Source: JBBDXI01 sp040902425 (lineage in GTDB: Bacteria; Planctomycetota; Phycisphaerae; Phycisphaerales; UBA1924). From it: a stretch of DNA of 13,226 nt. Both the position numbers and the translations under genes were made by a program. The stretch lies in contig JBBDXI010000106.1 of assembly GCA_040902425.1 (NCBI GenBank), positions 1 through 13,226 of the forward strand. Reading direction: 5' to 3'. The stretch's first letter is position 1; each line of letters opens with the position of its first letter. Positions 1-5,919 of the stretch are shown here, in pieces. The notes below the pieces were generated by a model. The model did no database searches. It saw only the letters and a program-made list of their open reading frames with translations, and was not told the origin of the DNA.

Positions 1-24
1 GGGACATGGTGGATGCCCGGGAGT

Positions 25-1398
25 CTACCGCCGGGAGAGCCCCGCGCGCCAACGCTCCGGGGCGGCGGCCGGCCGGGGCCCGGCGGGGCGGTCCGCGTCG
101 GACGCATCGGCCGGGGGGGCGATGCAGGCGTCCCGCTCCTCGCCGTGTGCCCCCAGCTGGACGTACTCCCGCCGGAAGAAGAGCTGGACCGTCCAGTCCA
201 GGGCCACGCGGAGCTTGCGGGCCAGCCCGGGCATCTTGAGGAGGTACACGGTTCGCCAGAGCCACCACGCCGCGAACCCCGACACGTTCACCCCGAACAC
301 CTGCGCCACGCCGGTGCGGCACCCCAGGGCCGCGAGGGACCCCTGCGCGCGGATGTCGCAGGGGAGCGTCGGCCGGCCCCGCAGGGCCCGGGCGATGTTG
401 CGGGCGCAGGCCCGCCCCTCGCGCACGGCGTGCTGGGCGGTCGCGGGGTAAGCGCGGCCTTCGGCGTCGGTGTTCACCGCGCAGTCGCCGATCCCCCAGA
501 TATCCGCGTGCCCCCGCACCCGCAGGTCACGCTCGCAGACGATGTACCCGTTGCCGTCCAGCGGGAGCGGCATGCAGGCGACCACGGGCGGCGGCGCGAT
601 CCCAGCGGCCCAGATGACGGTCCGCGTCGCCAGCGTCGCGCCGGAGGTGAGGCGGACCGATCCCGCGGAGATCTCCTCCACCGACTCCCGGAGCCGGATG
701 TCGATTCCCCGCTCGGTCAGCCGCCGGGCGGCGTACTCGCTGAGGGCGCCGTCGAGCGCCGAGAGGATGCGGTCGCCACGGTCGATCAGGGTGATGCGGA
801 CCTCGCCGAGCTTCAGGCTGGGGTACTCGCGGATCGCGGACCGGAACACGGCGTCCAGCTCGCCGGCGATCTCCGCGCCGGTGAAGTTGGCCCCGACGAC
901 GACGAAGCGCAGCGACGCCGCCCGCACCTGGGGGTCGTCCGTCGCCTCGGCGACCTCCAGCAGGTGGATGGCCCGGTCGCGCAGCGTGATGGCATCGCCC
1001 AGGGTCTTGATCTGGAACCCGTGCTCGCGCAGGCCGGGGACCGGCGGCATCCGCGTCACGCTCCCAAGGGCGATCACGAGGTGGTCGTAGCCGACGCGGT
1101 GGGGCCGCCCGTCGGCCCCGAGGCAGAGCAGCTCCCGGGTTGCGGGGTCCAGCCCCGTGACCTCCGCCATCCGGAAGGCGGCGCGCCGCAGGAACGAGCG
1201 GATCGACACCACGGCGTGGCGCGGCTCGACGTTCCCCGTCCCCGCCTCGATCAGCAGCGGGTAGAAGACGAAGTAGTTCTGCCGGTCGATGAGGAGGACC
1301 TCGGCCTCGGCGGGCTTCAGGCGCCGCTCCAGCTCCTGGGCGCAGTAGGCGCCGGCGAAGCCCCCACCCACCACCACGATCCGCTTCGGGGCGGGCAT
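25..1398 (-). CDS. Type II NADH:quinone oxidoreductase-like FAD/NAD(P)-dependent oxidoreductase
   Basis: The 457-residue product is a two-dinucleotide-binding-domain flavoprotein of the NDH-2 family, which passes electrons from NADH through FAD to membrane quinone without pumping protons. Visible motifs are the N-terminal FAD-binding GGGFAG at residues 11-16, the YDHLVIALGS block at 104-112, a second Rossmann loop VVVGANFTGAEIAGE at 166-180, GIGDCA (FAD contact) at 302-307, and AQHAVREG at 321-328, which matches the AQxAxxxG quinone-site motif of NDH-2. Residues 372-416 hold the aromatic and basic C-terminal segment (FAAWWLWR, VQLFFRREY) expected to attach to the membrane. The last 40 residues are a Pro/Ala/Arg-rich tail of no clear function. 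Translation could be extended 37 codons upstream to 1509. I chose 1398 because GAGGAGG lies five bases before that ATG and the family begins just before the glycine motif. The second nucleotide loop has GAN where most NDH-2 enzymes have GGG. Other members of this reductase superfamily (ferredoxin reductase-like) are less likely because of the AQxAxxxG motif. Confidence 0.88.
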   Translation of the reverse strand: MPAPKRIVVVGGGFAGAYCAQELERRLKPAEAEVLLIDRQNYFVFYPLLIEAGTGNVEPRHAVVSIRSFLRRAAFRMAEVTGLDPATRELLCLGADGRPHRVGYDHLVIALGSVTRMPPVPGLREHGFQIKTLGDAITLRDRAIHLLEVAEATDDPQVRAASLRFVVVGANFTGAEIAGELDAVFRSAIREYPSLKLGEVRITLIDRGDRILSALDGALSEYAARRLTERGIDIRLRESVEEISAGSVRLTSGATLATRTVIWAAGIAPPPVVACMPLPLDGNGYIVCERDLRVRGHADIWGIGDCAVNTDAEGRAYPATAQHAVREGRACARNIARALRGRPTLPCDIRAQGSLAALGCRTGVAQVFGVNVSGFAAWWLWRTVYLLKMPGLARKLRVALDWTVQLFFRREYVQLGAHGEERDACIAPPADASDADRPAGPRPAAAPERWRAGLSRR

Positions 1399-1416
1399 GC
1401 CTGCCTCCTCGCGGGG

Positions 1417-1422
1417 ATCGTA
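1417..1422 (-). promoter_or_regulatory. Possible -10 element for the NDH-2 gene
   Basis: The minus strand reads TACGAT here, four of six matches to TATAAT, about 18 bases before the start codon. The same hexamer forms the -10 of the lipoprotein gene promoter near 11849. No convincing -35 box is seen 17 bases upstream. If used, the leader would be only about 12 bases and would consist mainly of the GAGGAGG ribosome-binding site. This is a pattern match only. Confidence 0.3.
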
Positions 1423-1622
1423 GCGGGCGGGCCCCCGCCGGCCCCCGGGGTGGGCCGCGCCGGGACGATCCGCGGAATTCCTGACAGCGTGAAGGCCTCG
1501 CCGACGCATGAAACGGGCGACGCGGCCCGGTGCGGCCGCGAGCCGAGAAAACCAAGGGCCACCGGATCCGGACGCCGCGTCGGCGGGGGGGATGGTGGCC
1601 GCACGCCCGAAGGAGTCCGACG

Positions 1623-2018
1623 ATGCTCAAGTCACTGGTCCTCGCCCTCAGCGTCCTCTCGTTCATGTTCCTCACCGCCGCGCCCGCGCTCGCGGCCGAC
1701 GGCCTGCGCCTGGAGGCCCGCCTCTCGGGGAGCGGCACGGCGATGAAGGGCCAGGCGCGTTACGAGGAGCGGGCGGTCTCGCGCAACCGGCTCCAGCAGC
1801 GGTTCAAGGTCCAGGTCGAGCGGGCCGCCCCGAACACGACCTACCCCATCCTGGTCAACGGCACGAAGGTCGGCTCGATCACGACCAACACCTTCGGACG
1901 CGCCGAGCGCGAGATGCGCGTCAACGGCGACGACCCCTCCAAAGCCGTCCGCAGCTTCCCGCGCCTCAAGCCGGGCGCCGTCGTCACCGTCGGCACGATC
2001 AGCGGCACGCTCCGCTGA
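1623..2018 (+). CDS. Small secreted protein with signal peptide, planctomycete-type, function unknown
   Basis: The 131-residue product starts with a clear Sec signal peptide: Lys3, a hydrophobic core from Leu5 to Leu17, and a probable cleavage at PALA|AD after residue 24. The mature domain of about 107 residues looks like an all-beta fold. It contains FKVQVERAAPNTTYPILVNG (residues 61-80), TKVGSITTNTFGRAE (81-95) and a C-terminal LKPGAVVTVGTISGTL stretch. I recognise this style (an amide-rich strand, NTTY, VNGxxVGxxTT, FGRxE, closing GTVSGTL) from uncharacterised secreted proteins of Planctomycetes, but I can assign no activity. An in-frame ATG at 1530 would add an Arg-rich extension that spoils the signal peptide. 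The ATG at 1623 is preceded by AAGGAG at a seven-base spacing and is preferred. A strong terminator follows, so the gene is probably a single transcription unit. Confidence 0.8.
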   Translation: MLKSLVLALSVLSFMFLTAAPALAADGLRLEARLSGSGTAMKGQARYEERAVSRNRLQQRFKVQVERAAPNTTYPILVNGTKVGSITTNTFGRAEREMRVNGDDPSKAVRSFPRLKPGAVVTVGTISGTLR

Positions 2019-2048
2019 AGCCGCCCTCACACCGTTCGACGTGGCGAG

Positions 2049-2082
2049 CCGCTCCGGATGGTCCGGGGCGGTTCGTTCTTTT
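2049..2082 (+). terminator. Rho-independent terminator of the small secreted protein gene
   Basis: Bases 2049-2058 pair with 2062-2071 over ten base pairs (one G-U), closing a three-base loop. A T-rich run, TTCGTTCTTTT, follows at 2072-2082. It lies 31 bases past the stop codon at 2018 and before the next gene on the same strand, so it separates the two transcription units. It is the clearest intrinsic terminator in the window. Confidence 0.82.
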
Positions 2083-2123
2083 GTGAGCCCGCCGTCACGC
2101 GGCGCGGCGGACGCCTCCCGACC

Positions 2124-2129
2124 TACCCT
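2124..2129 (+). promoter_or_regulatory. Possible -10 element for a leaderless transcript
   Basis: TACCCT ends only five bases before the ATG at 2135, and there is no Shine-Dalgarno sequence in front of that gene. If this hexamer is a -10, transcription would begin at or within a base or two of the A of the start codon. No -35 match is seen. Weak on its own; it matters because a similar layout precedes the gene at 5440. Confidence 0.25.
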
Positions 2130-2134
2130 CCCGG

Positions 2135-3286
2135 ATGCAGCCGCGCAACGGGCCAGCCCCCGCCGTCTCGCCCGCCCCGGCCGCCGCCCGGGCGCCCGCC
2201 GCCGGCCCGCTGATCGCCGCCGGCCACTGCCACCTGCTCTTCGCCTACGACATCGGCCTGAGCATCCGCCTGGAGGAGGCCAGCCGCCTCGTGGCCGAGG
2301 TCCCGGAGCGCGAGACCATCCGCCACAAGCGCCGCACCCCGACCTACTTCGAGTACCGCCCCACCCCGCTGCGCATCACCCAGAGCGGCCCGGGCCTGAC
2401 CCTCGGCGGCTTCCGCACCATCGACCGGGTCGAGTGCGTGATCTACGACTTCGGCGCGGTCTCCCTCAGTTACGCCATCCCGCTCGCCGGGCCGCTGTCG
2501 GGGCTGCTGCCGTTGGCCGACCTGCTCTACGAGAACAAGGACCTGCTGGAGGACTCCCGCCGGCGGGTGGACCGCCTGCTCGAGCGCATCCGCCCCGCCG
2601 TGGACAAGCCCCACATCGCCGACCTCGAGGAGGACTACGCGATCTACCAGATCGAGGCCCTCGACCCGGCGGCGGACGCCGTGGACCTCCTCCGCACCCA
2701 CCGCCAGACCCTCGCGCAGATCCTCCGCGCCGAGCCACAGCTGCTCTCCGAGCAGGAGGTCGAGGATGCCCTCACCCACCGCATCTCGTACACCCCGGCC
2801 GACGCGGCCGTGATCGACTGGAACGCGGCGGTCCTCTTCCAGGGCGACAGCGAGGATGTCCGCGCGGTGCTGGAGTACGCCAACGTCGAGCTGCTGGAGC
2901 TGCGCCGGCTGGATGACCAGCTCGACCACGTGCTCGACCGCTCCTACGAGGCCGTGGGCCGGCGCGACTGGCGCTCCGCCCTGCGCCTGGTCCCGGGGCG
3001 CGAGATGCGCCGCATCGCCCGCATGCAGATGGACTCCGCCCTCCTCTTCGAGGGCGTCAACAACGCCCTGAAGCTCGTCGGCGACCAGTACCTCGCCCGC
3101 CTTTACACCATGGCCGCGGCCCGCCTCCACCTGAAGGAGTGGGACGCCAGCATCCTCCGCAAGCTCCAGACGGCCGAGAGCATCTACCAGAAGCTCAGCG
3201 ACCAGGCGGCCACCCGCCGGCTGGAGGTGCTGGAGTGGATCATCATCCTGCTGATCGCGGTCTCGGTGGCGATCAGCTTCTGGTGA
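2135..3286 (+). CDS. DUF155/RMD1-like protein with C-terminal membrane anchor
   Basis: The 383-residue protein has a Pro/Ala-rich N-terminus (1-25) and then a soluble body. A single C-terminal transmembrane helix spans residues 367-382, leaving almost nothing beyond it, so it looks tail-anchored in the cytoplasmic membrane. Features resembling the DUF155 family (named for yeast RMD1 and its relatives, biochemical role unresolved) are IDWNAAVLF (227-235), the acidic helical block LEYANVELLELRRLDDQLD (246-264), a long amphipathic region (318-358) and the closing LEVLEWIIILLIAVSVAI. That last stretch matches the family's usual rLEWiII-LI terminus. No Shine-Dalgarno sequence precedes the ATG and no other start codon is close, so the N-terminus is less certain than the rest. 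It is convergent with the membrane-protein operon at 3375-4889, with which it shares no evident function. Family assignment is from remembered motif pattern, not an alignment. Confidence 0.68.
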   Translation: MQPRNGPAPAVSPAPAAARAPAAGPLIAAGHCHLLFAYDIGLSIRLEEASRLVAEVPERETIRHKRRTPTYFEYRPTPLRITQSGPGLTLGGFRTIDRVECVIYDFGAVSLSYAIPLAGPLSGLLPLADLLYENKDLLEDSRRRVDRLLERIRPAVDKPHIADLEEDYAIYQIEALDPAADAVDLLRTHRQTLAQILRAEPQLLSEQEVEDALTHRISYTPADAAVIDWNAAVLFQGDSEDVRAVLEYANVELLELRRLDDQLDHVLDRSYEAVGRRDWRSALRLVPGREMRRIARMQMDSALLFEGVNNALKLVGDQYLARLYTMAAARLHLKEWDASILRKLQTAESIYQKLSDQAATRRLEVLEWIIILLIAVSVAISFW

Positions 3287-3316
3287 CTCGCGGGGGCCGT
3301 TCCCGGCCGAATGAAA

Positions 3317-3345
3317 GGGAGCCGCAGGTCGCGCCCGCGGCTCTC
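3317..3345 (-). terminator. Hairpin between convergent genes, probable terminator for the minus-strand operon
   Basis: Bases 3317-3325 pair with 3337-3345 over nine base pairs (one G-U) around an 11-base loop. Read on the minus strand, the hairpin is followed by TTTCATT, a short T-rich tail, so it best serves the membrane-protein genes ending at 3375. On the plus strand nothing T-rich follows. Confidence 0.5.
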
Positions 3346-3374
3346 CGAATCGTCCGTGTCCGTGCCGCGGAGTT

Positions 3375-4163
3375 TCAGTCCTCCATGTCGCGCTCGAAGG
3401 TCCGCGTCCGCCCCGTCGCCCCGCCCGCCAGCGCCGCCGCCAGCCCCAGCAGCAGCGCGAAGAAGCTCCAGGCCGCGGTGGCCGCCAGCGTGTCGGCCGC
3501 CGTCTGCCCCGCCTGGCGCAGGTCCTGCTCCGACCACTGCTCCGGGCTGGCCATGAGCCGCCCGCCCTGCTGCTGCTGCTCCATCTGATCCACCCGGAAC
3601 TGGGCCTCGCGGTAGCTCATGCCGCGGCTCATCAGGTCGTCGATCGCACGGTCACGCTCGGCCTGGCTCATCCGCCGGCCCTCGAACCGGCCCTCGAACC
3701 GGCTCAACTCCTCCTGGGCGCGCGGCGTTGACGCCACCTGGGCCCCCGCCGTCACCGCCGTCTGCATGGTGCCCAGGGCCCCGCCGGCCAGCTTGGCCGC
3801 CGACGTGGTCACCACGTACAGCAGGATCACCGTCGTCAGCCCCCAGACGACCGCGCCGTGCAGGGAGGCCTCGACCCGGCTCGGTGTCGGGGCGAGGCGC
3901 GCGGCCACCCACCCGCCGACGAACAGCGAGCCGATCGAGACCACCAGCCACCAGATGCCCAGCCCGATGGCCACACCCTCGCCCGGCTGGGTCTCCCGCA
4001 TCGGGTTGATGGTCGCCGACGCGACCGCCGTCCCCAGCAGGAGCAGCAGCACCCACACCGCCAGCGCGACGAACGTGCCGGAGAAGATCGCCCCCCACGA
4101 CACCCGCCTGGGAATGAACGACCGGACCGTCGGCCTGGTCACGTAACCCGTATCGACCTGCAT
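3375..4163 (-). CDS. Four-helix integral membrane protein (PhnA-like/YrzE-like type), second gene of operon
   Basis: The product has 262 residues. Likely transmembrane helices are 23-48, 66-90, 102-121 and 226-248. The N-terminus FIPRRVSWGAIFSGTFVALA is typical of a large group of uncharacterised bacterial membrane proteins often labelled PhnA-like or grouped with YrzE. That name does not imply phosphonate metabolism. Between helices three and four lies a long polar, helical insert (about 140-225) with RRMSQAERDRAIDDLMSRG and a run QQQQ, which could form a coiled coil or bind a partner. The start at 4163 is backed by GGGGAGG five bases upstream. It lies 42 bases downstream of its paralogue ending at 4206 and shares the helix-1 motif SWxAIxxGxxxALA and the helix-2 ending GGxVAAxLAP with it. 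No enzyme motif is visible. An envelope-stress or permeability role would be a guess. Confidence 0.78.
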   Translation of the reverse strand: MQVDTGYVTRPTVRSFIPRRVSWGAIFSGTFVALAVWVLLLLLGTAVASATINPMRETQPGEGVAIGLGIWWLVVSIGSLFVGGWVAARLAPTPSRVEASLHGAVVWGLTTVILLYVVTTSAAKLAGGALGTMQTAVTAGAQVASTPRAQEELSRFEGRFEGRRMSQAERDRAIDDLMSRGMSYREAQFRVDQMEQQQQGGRLMASPEQWSEQDLRQAGQTAADTLAATAAWSFFALLLGLAAALAGGATGRTRTFERDMED

Positions 4164-4205
4164 GGCTGCCTCCCCTTGTGCTTGTGTTGACCCGCCGCCC
4201 CGCGC

Positions 4206-4889
4206 TCAGGGCGCGCACCCCGGGCCGCGGGTCCCCTCGCGATCCCGGTCCTTCCAGTCCCGCGCGTGCACGCGGTCGCGCTCGGCCGCGGAGGTCAGCG
4301 CCCCCGCCCCCGCCGCCCCGACCAGCCCCATCGCCAGCGAGACCAGCGACCACCACGCCGCGGTCTGCGCCGTCTCGCGGTCGCTCCCCATGGGGGGCTG
4401 GCGCGCCCGGAACTCGTCGCGGTACGCGCCGTCGCGCCCGCTCTCCTGGAACAGCGGGGCCGCTGTCCCGTAGATCCGCCCGCTGGCCGCCGTTGTCGCC
4501 TCGGCCGGCGCCGGCGTCACCAGGGGGTTCAGGCTCGTCCCCACCCAGAACATCAGCAGCGGCGTGCACACCGCCCACACCAGGAACCCGTTGAACGCCC
4601 CGTTCTCGCGCGGCGCCAGCTTGGCCGCCACGAACCCGCCCAGCCCGAAGCAGACCAGCGCCGCCAGCCCGCCCCAGATCACGGCGCCCGCCTGCTCGCC
4701 GCTCGTTACGGTCGCGCGGTACGTCCACCCCAGGCCGATGGCCCGCGCCAGGAGCCCCGCCACCGCGAACAGCGCCAGCGCCGTCGCCGCCCCCGCGATG
4801 ATCGCCGGCCACGAGATGTCGTTGCGGAACCACCACACCGGACGCGACCGCGTCACGACGATGTCATCCGGGTCGTCTCTCAGGGTCAT
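4206..4889 (-). CDS. Four-helix integral membrane protein, paralogue of the downstream gene
   Basis: The 227-residue product has predicted helices near 27-52, 68-92, 100-120 and 176-199, matching its downstream neighbour in number, order and motifs (ISWPAIIAG, GLGGFVAAKLAP, QTAAWWSLVSLAMGLVGAA). The loop before the last helix is shorter than in the neighbour, and the C-terminus is a charged tail (DRVHARDWKDRDREG). Two ATG codons lie six bases apart. The first (4895) directly abuts the AAAGGAGG ribosome-binding site, leaving no spacer. The second (4889) has a six-base spacing and is therefore chosen. It is the first gene of a two-gene operon. The products could form a hetero-oligomer, inferred only from paralogy and adjacency. 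Function unknown. Confidence 0.76.
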   Translation of the reverse strand: MTLRDDPDDIVVTRSRPVWWFRNDISWPAIIAGAATALALFAVAGLLARAIGLGWTYRATVTSGEQAGAVIWGGLAALVCFGLGGFVAAKLAPRENGAFNGFLVWAVCTPLLMFWVGTSLNPLVTPAPAEATTAASGRIYGTAAPLFQESGRDGAYRDEFRARQPPMGSDRETAQTAAWWSLVSLAMGLVGAAGAGALTSAAERDRVHARDWKDRDREGTRGPGCAP

Positions 4890-4895
4890 GGCCAT

Positions 4896-4903
4896 CCTCC
4901 TTT
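4896..4903 (-). promoter_or_regulatory. Ribosome-binding site that decides the start of the upstream membrane protein gene
   Basis: Reading on the minus strand, AAAGGAGG is followed immediately by ATGGCCATG. A ribosome bound here would favour the second ATG at 4889 (six-base spacer) over the first at 4895 (zero spacer). This shortens the protein by two residues (Met-Ala) relative to the longest reading. Confidence 0.7.
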
Positions 4904-5016
4904 GGTGCCGCGGCGGGGGACCGCGGGAACGGAACCTCCGGGGAACCCTTGGCCGCGCCGCTGAGCGGTTGGTGAAACCCCGCTGAAACCCGGTTCAGCC
5001 GCGGGACGCGCAACGT

Positions 5017-5047
5017 CTTATCAGACCGTCAGTTGGAGACAGGACAA
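5017..5047 (-). promoter_or_regulatory. Weak promoter candidate for the membrane-protein operon
   Basis: Minus-strand TTGTCC (4 of 6 to TTGACA) and GATAAG (4 of 6 to TATAAT) are separated by 19 bases. The imperfect dyad at 4979-5006 lies just downstream, where an operator or leader hairpin would be. It is the only AT-richer patch in the intergenic region. Low confidence. Confidence 0.22.
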
Positions 5048-5425
5048 GCGGGCCGGGGTGGCCCCCCGCCTCACCCCCGCAAGCCCCGCCCGCGCCCGCC
5101 GATACGCCGCGTTCGTCCGCCGCATGATTCAGAAGAGCGACGAGCTGGGCACCCCCTCCGCGGCCGGCTCCCTGGGCCCTGCGTCCGCGCCTGGCCGCCG
5201 AACCCGTCAACGGCCCGAGCACCCTGCGGATCGGTGGGGCCGCGCCCGGGGCCCGCACCCACGGGCGGGGCTTCAACCCTCGCGACCCGGGCCTTCGTCC
5301 CGGCCACGCCCCCGCGGGCGCGAACCACCCTGCCGACCCGGAGCTCGCCGCCACCCCCCCGACGGCCCGTCCTGACGCGGCGCTCATGCGGGCGGCACCG
5401 GGCCGGTGCCCACCCCCGCCGCGGC

Positions 5426-5431
5426 TAGCCT
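5426..5431 (+). promoter_or_regulatory. Possible -10 element directly before rimB
   Basis: TAGCCT ends eight bases before the ATG at 5440, and no Shine-Dalgarno sequence separates them. If functional, the mRNA would start at or within a base or two of the start codon, giving a leaderless or near-leaderless operon transcript. No -35 match is present. Confidence 0.25.
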
Positions 5432-5439
5432 TGCACCAG

Positions 5440-5919
5440 ATGAGCGTCCCCGTTCCGTCCGCCGACCCCGGCGTGCTGGTGCTCGGCTGGCGCGAGCCGG
5501 TCTCGCTGCCGGAGTGGGGCATCACCTCGCTCAAGACCAAGGTGGACACGGGCGCCCGCACCAGCGCCCTGCACGTCGCGCGCATCTCGCCGCTAGCCCG
5601 CGGACGGGTCCGCTTCGAGGTCATCGCGCGAGCGCGGCTCGTCGAGGGCCGCCGGCGCATCCGGCGGGTGCCCGTCGAGGCCGAGGTCCACCGCGTGGCC
5701 CTCGTCCGCTCCTCCACGGGGCGGATCCAGCGGCGGCTGGTGGTGCGCACCCGCGCCCTCATCGGCCCCGTCGAGCGGGTCATCGAGGTCTCCCTCGTCT
5801 GCCGCCGGAACATGCGCTGCCGCCTGCTCCTGGGCCGCACCGCCCTCGCCGGCTTCGTCGTCGATCCCACGCGCCGCCGCGTCCTCGGGCGCGCCGGCGC
5901 CGGGAGGGCCCACCCCTGA
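5440..5919 (+). CDS. rimB: RimB-type retropepsin-like / ATP-dependent zinc protease family protein
   Basis: The 159-residue product matches the small 'ATP-dependent zinc protease' (RimB) family, a single-domain retropepsin-like aspartyl-protease fold. The hallmark is KVDTGARTSALH at residues 34-45: Asp36-Thr-Gly is the aspartyl-protease-type loop, and RTSALH is characteristic of this family. The second hallmark is RCRLLLGRTALAGFVVDP near the C-terminus, the usual LLGRxAL-VDP block. The start at 5440 places GWREPVSLPEW, the family's normal opening strand, about 16 residues in; an upstream in-frame ATG would add only a Pro/Arg stretch. The middle of the protein is unusually Arg-rich. The stop overlaps the first codon of rimK by four bases, so translation is probably coupled. 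In Pseudomonas the rimABK genes act together on ribosomal protein S6 glutamylation, which suggests that RimB works with or on the ligase. Whether it cleaves peptide bonds is not established here. Confidence 0.82.
   Translation: MSVPVPSADPGVLVLGWREPVSLPEWGITSLKTKVDTGARTSALHVARISPLARGRVRFEVIARARLVEGRRRIRRVPVEAEVHRVALVRSSTGRIQRRLVVRTRALIGPVERVIEVSLVCRRNMRCRLLLGRTALAGFVVDPTRRRVLGRAGAGRAHP
5902..5908 (+). promoter_or_regulatory. Ribosome-binding site supporting a CTG start of rimK
   Basis: GGGAGGG lies seven bases before CTG at 5916, inside the end of the rimB reading frame. This is a normal Shine-Dalgarno spacing. It supports initiation at the CTG that overlaps the rimB stop (CTGA), because no ATG, GTG or TTG in the rimK frame lies nearby. 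Confidence 0.6.

Larger units (their letters stand above)
4904..5439. other. Gene-free region between divergent operons
   Basis: About 535 bases separate the minus-strand membrane operon from the plus-strand rimB operon. I see no credible gene here. Open frames on both strands encode only Pro/Arg/Gly-rich sequence, have no ribosome-binding site and disagree with one another. Near 4979-5006 there is an imperfect dyad built on CTGAAACCCGGTTCAG. On the minus strand a weak promoter-like pair, TTGTCC (5042-5047) and GATAAG (5017-5022), has a 19-base spacing and could serve the membrane operon through a leader of roughly 120 bases. The rest is featureless GC-rich sequence. Confidence 0.5.

Noticed and set aside
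13..1746. Long plus-strand open frame opposite the NDH-2 gene (577 codons)
   Set aside because: Low-complexity Pro/Gly/Arg translation, no ribosome-binding site and no domain; it is a shadow of the conserved gene on the other strand.
5033..5428. Possible small gene in the gap before rimB
   Set aside because: The two plus-strand frames overlap in different registers and both give Pro/Arg-rich sequence with no ribosome-binding site, signal peptide or motif.
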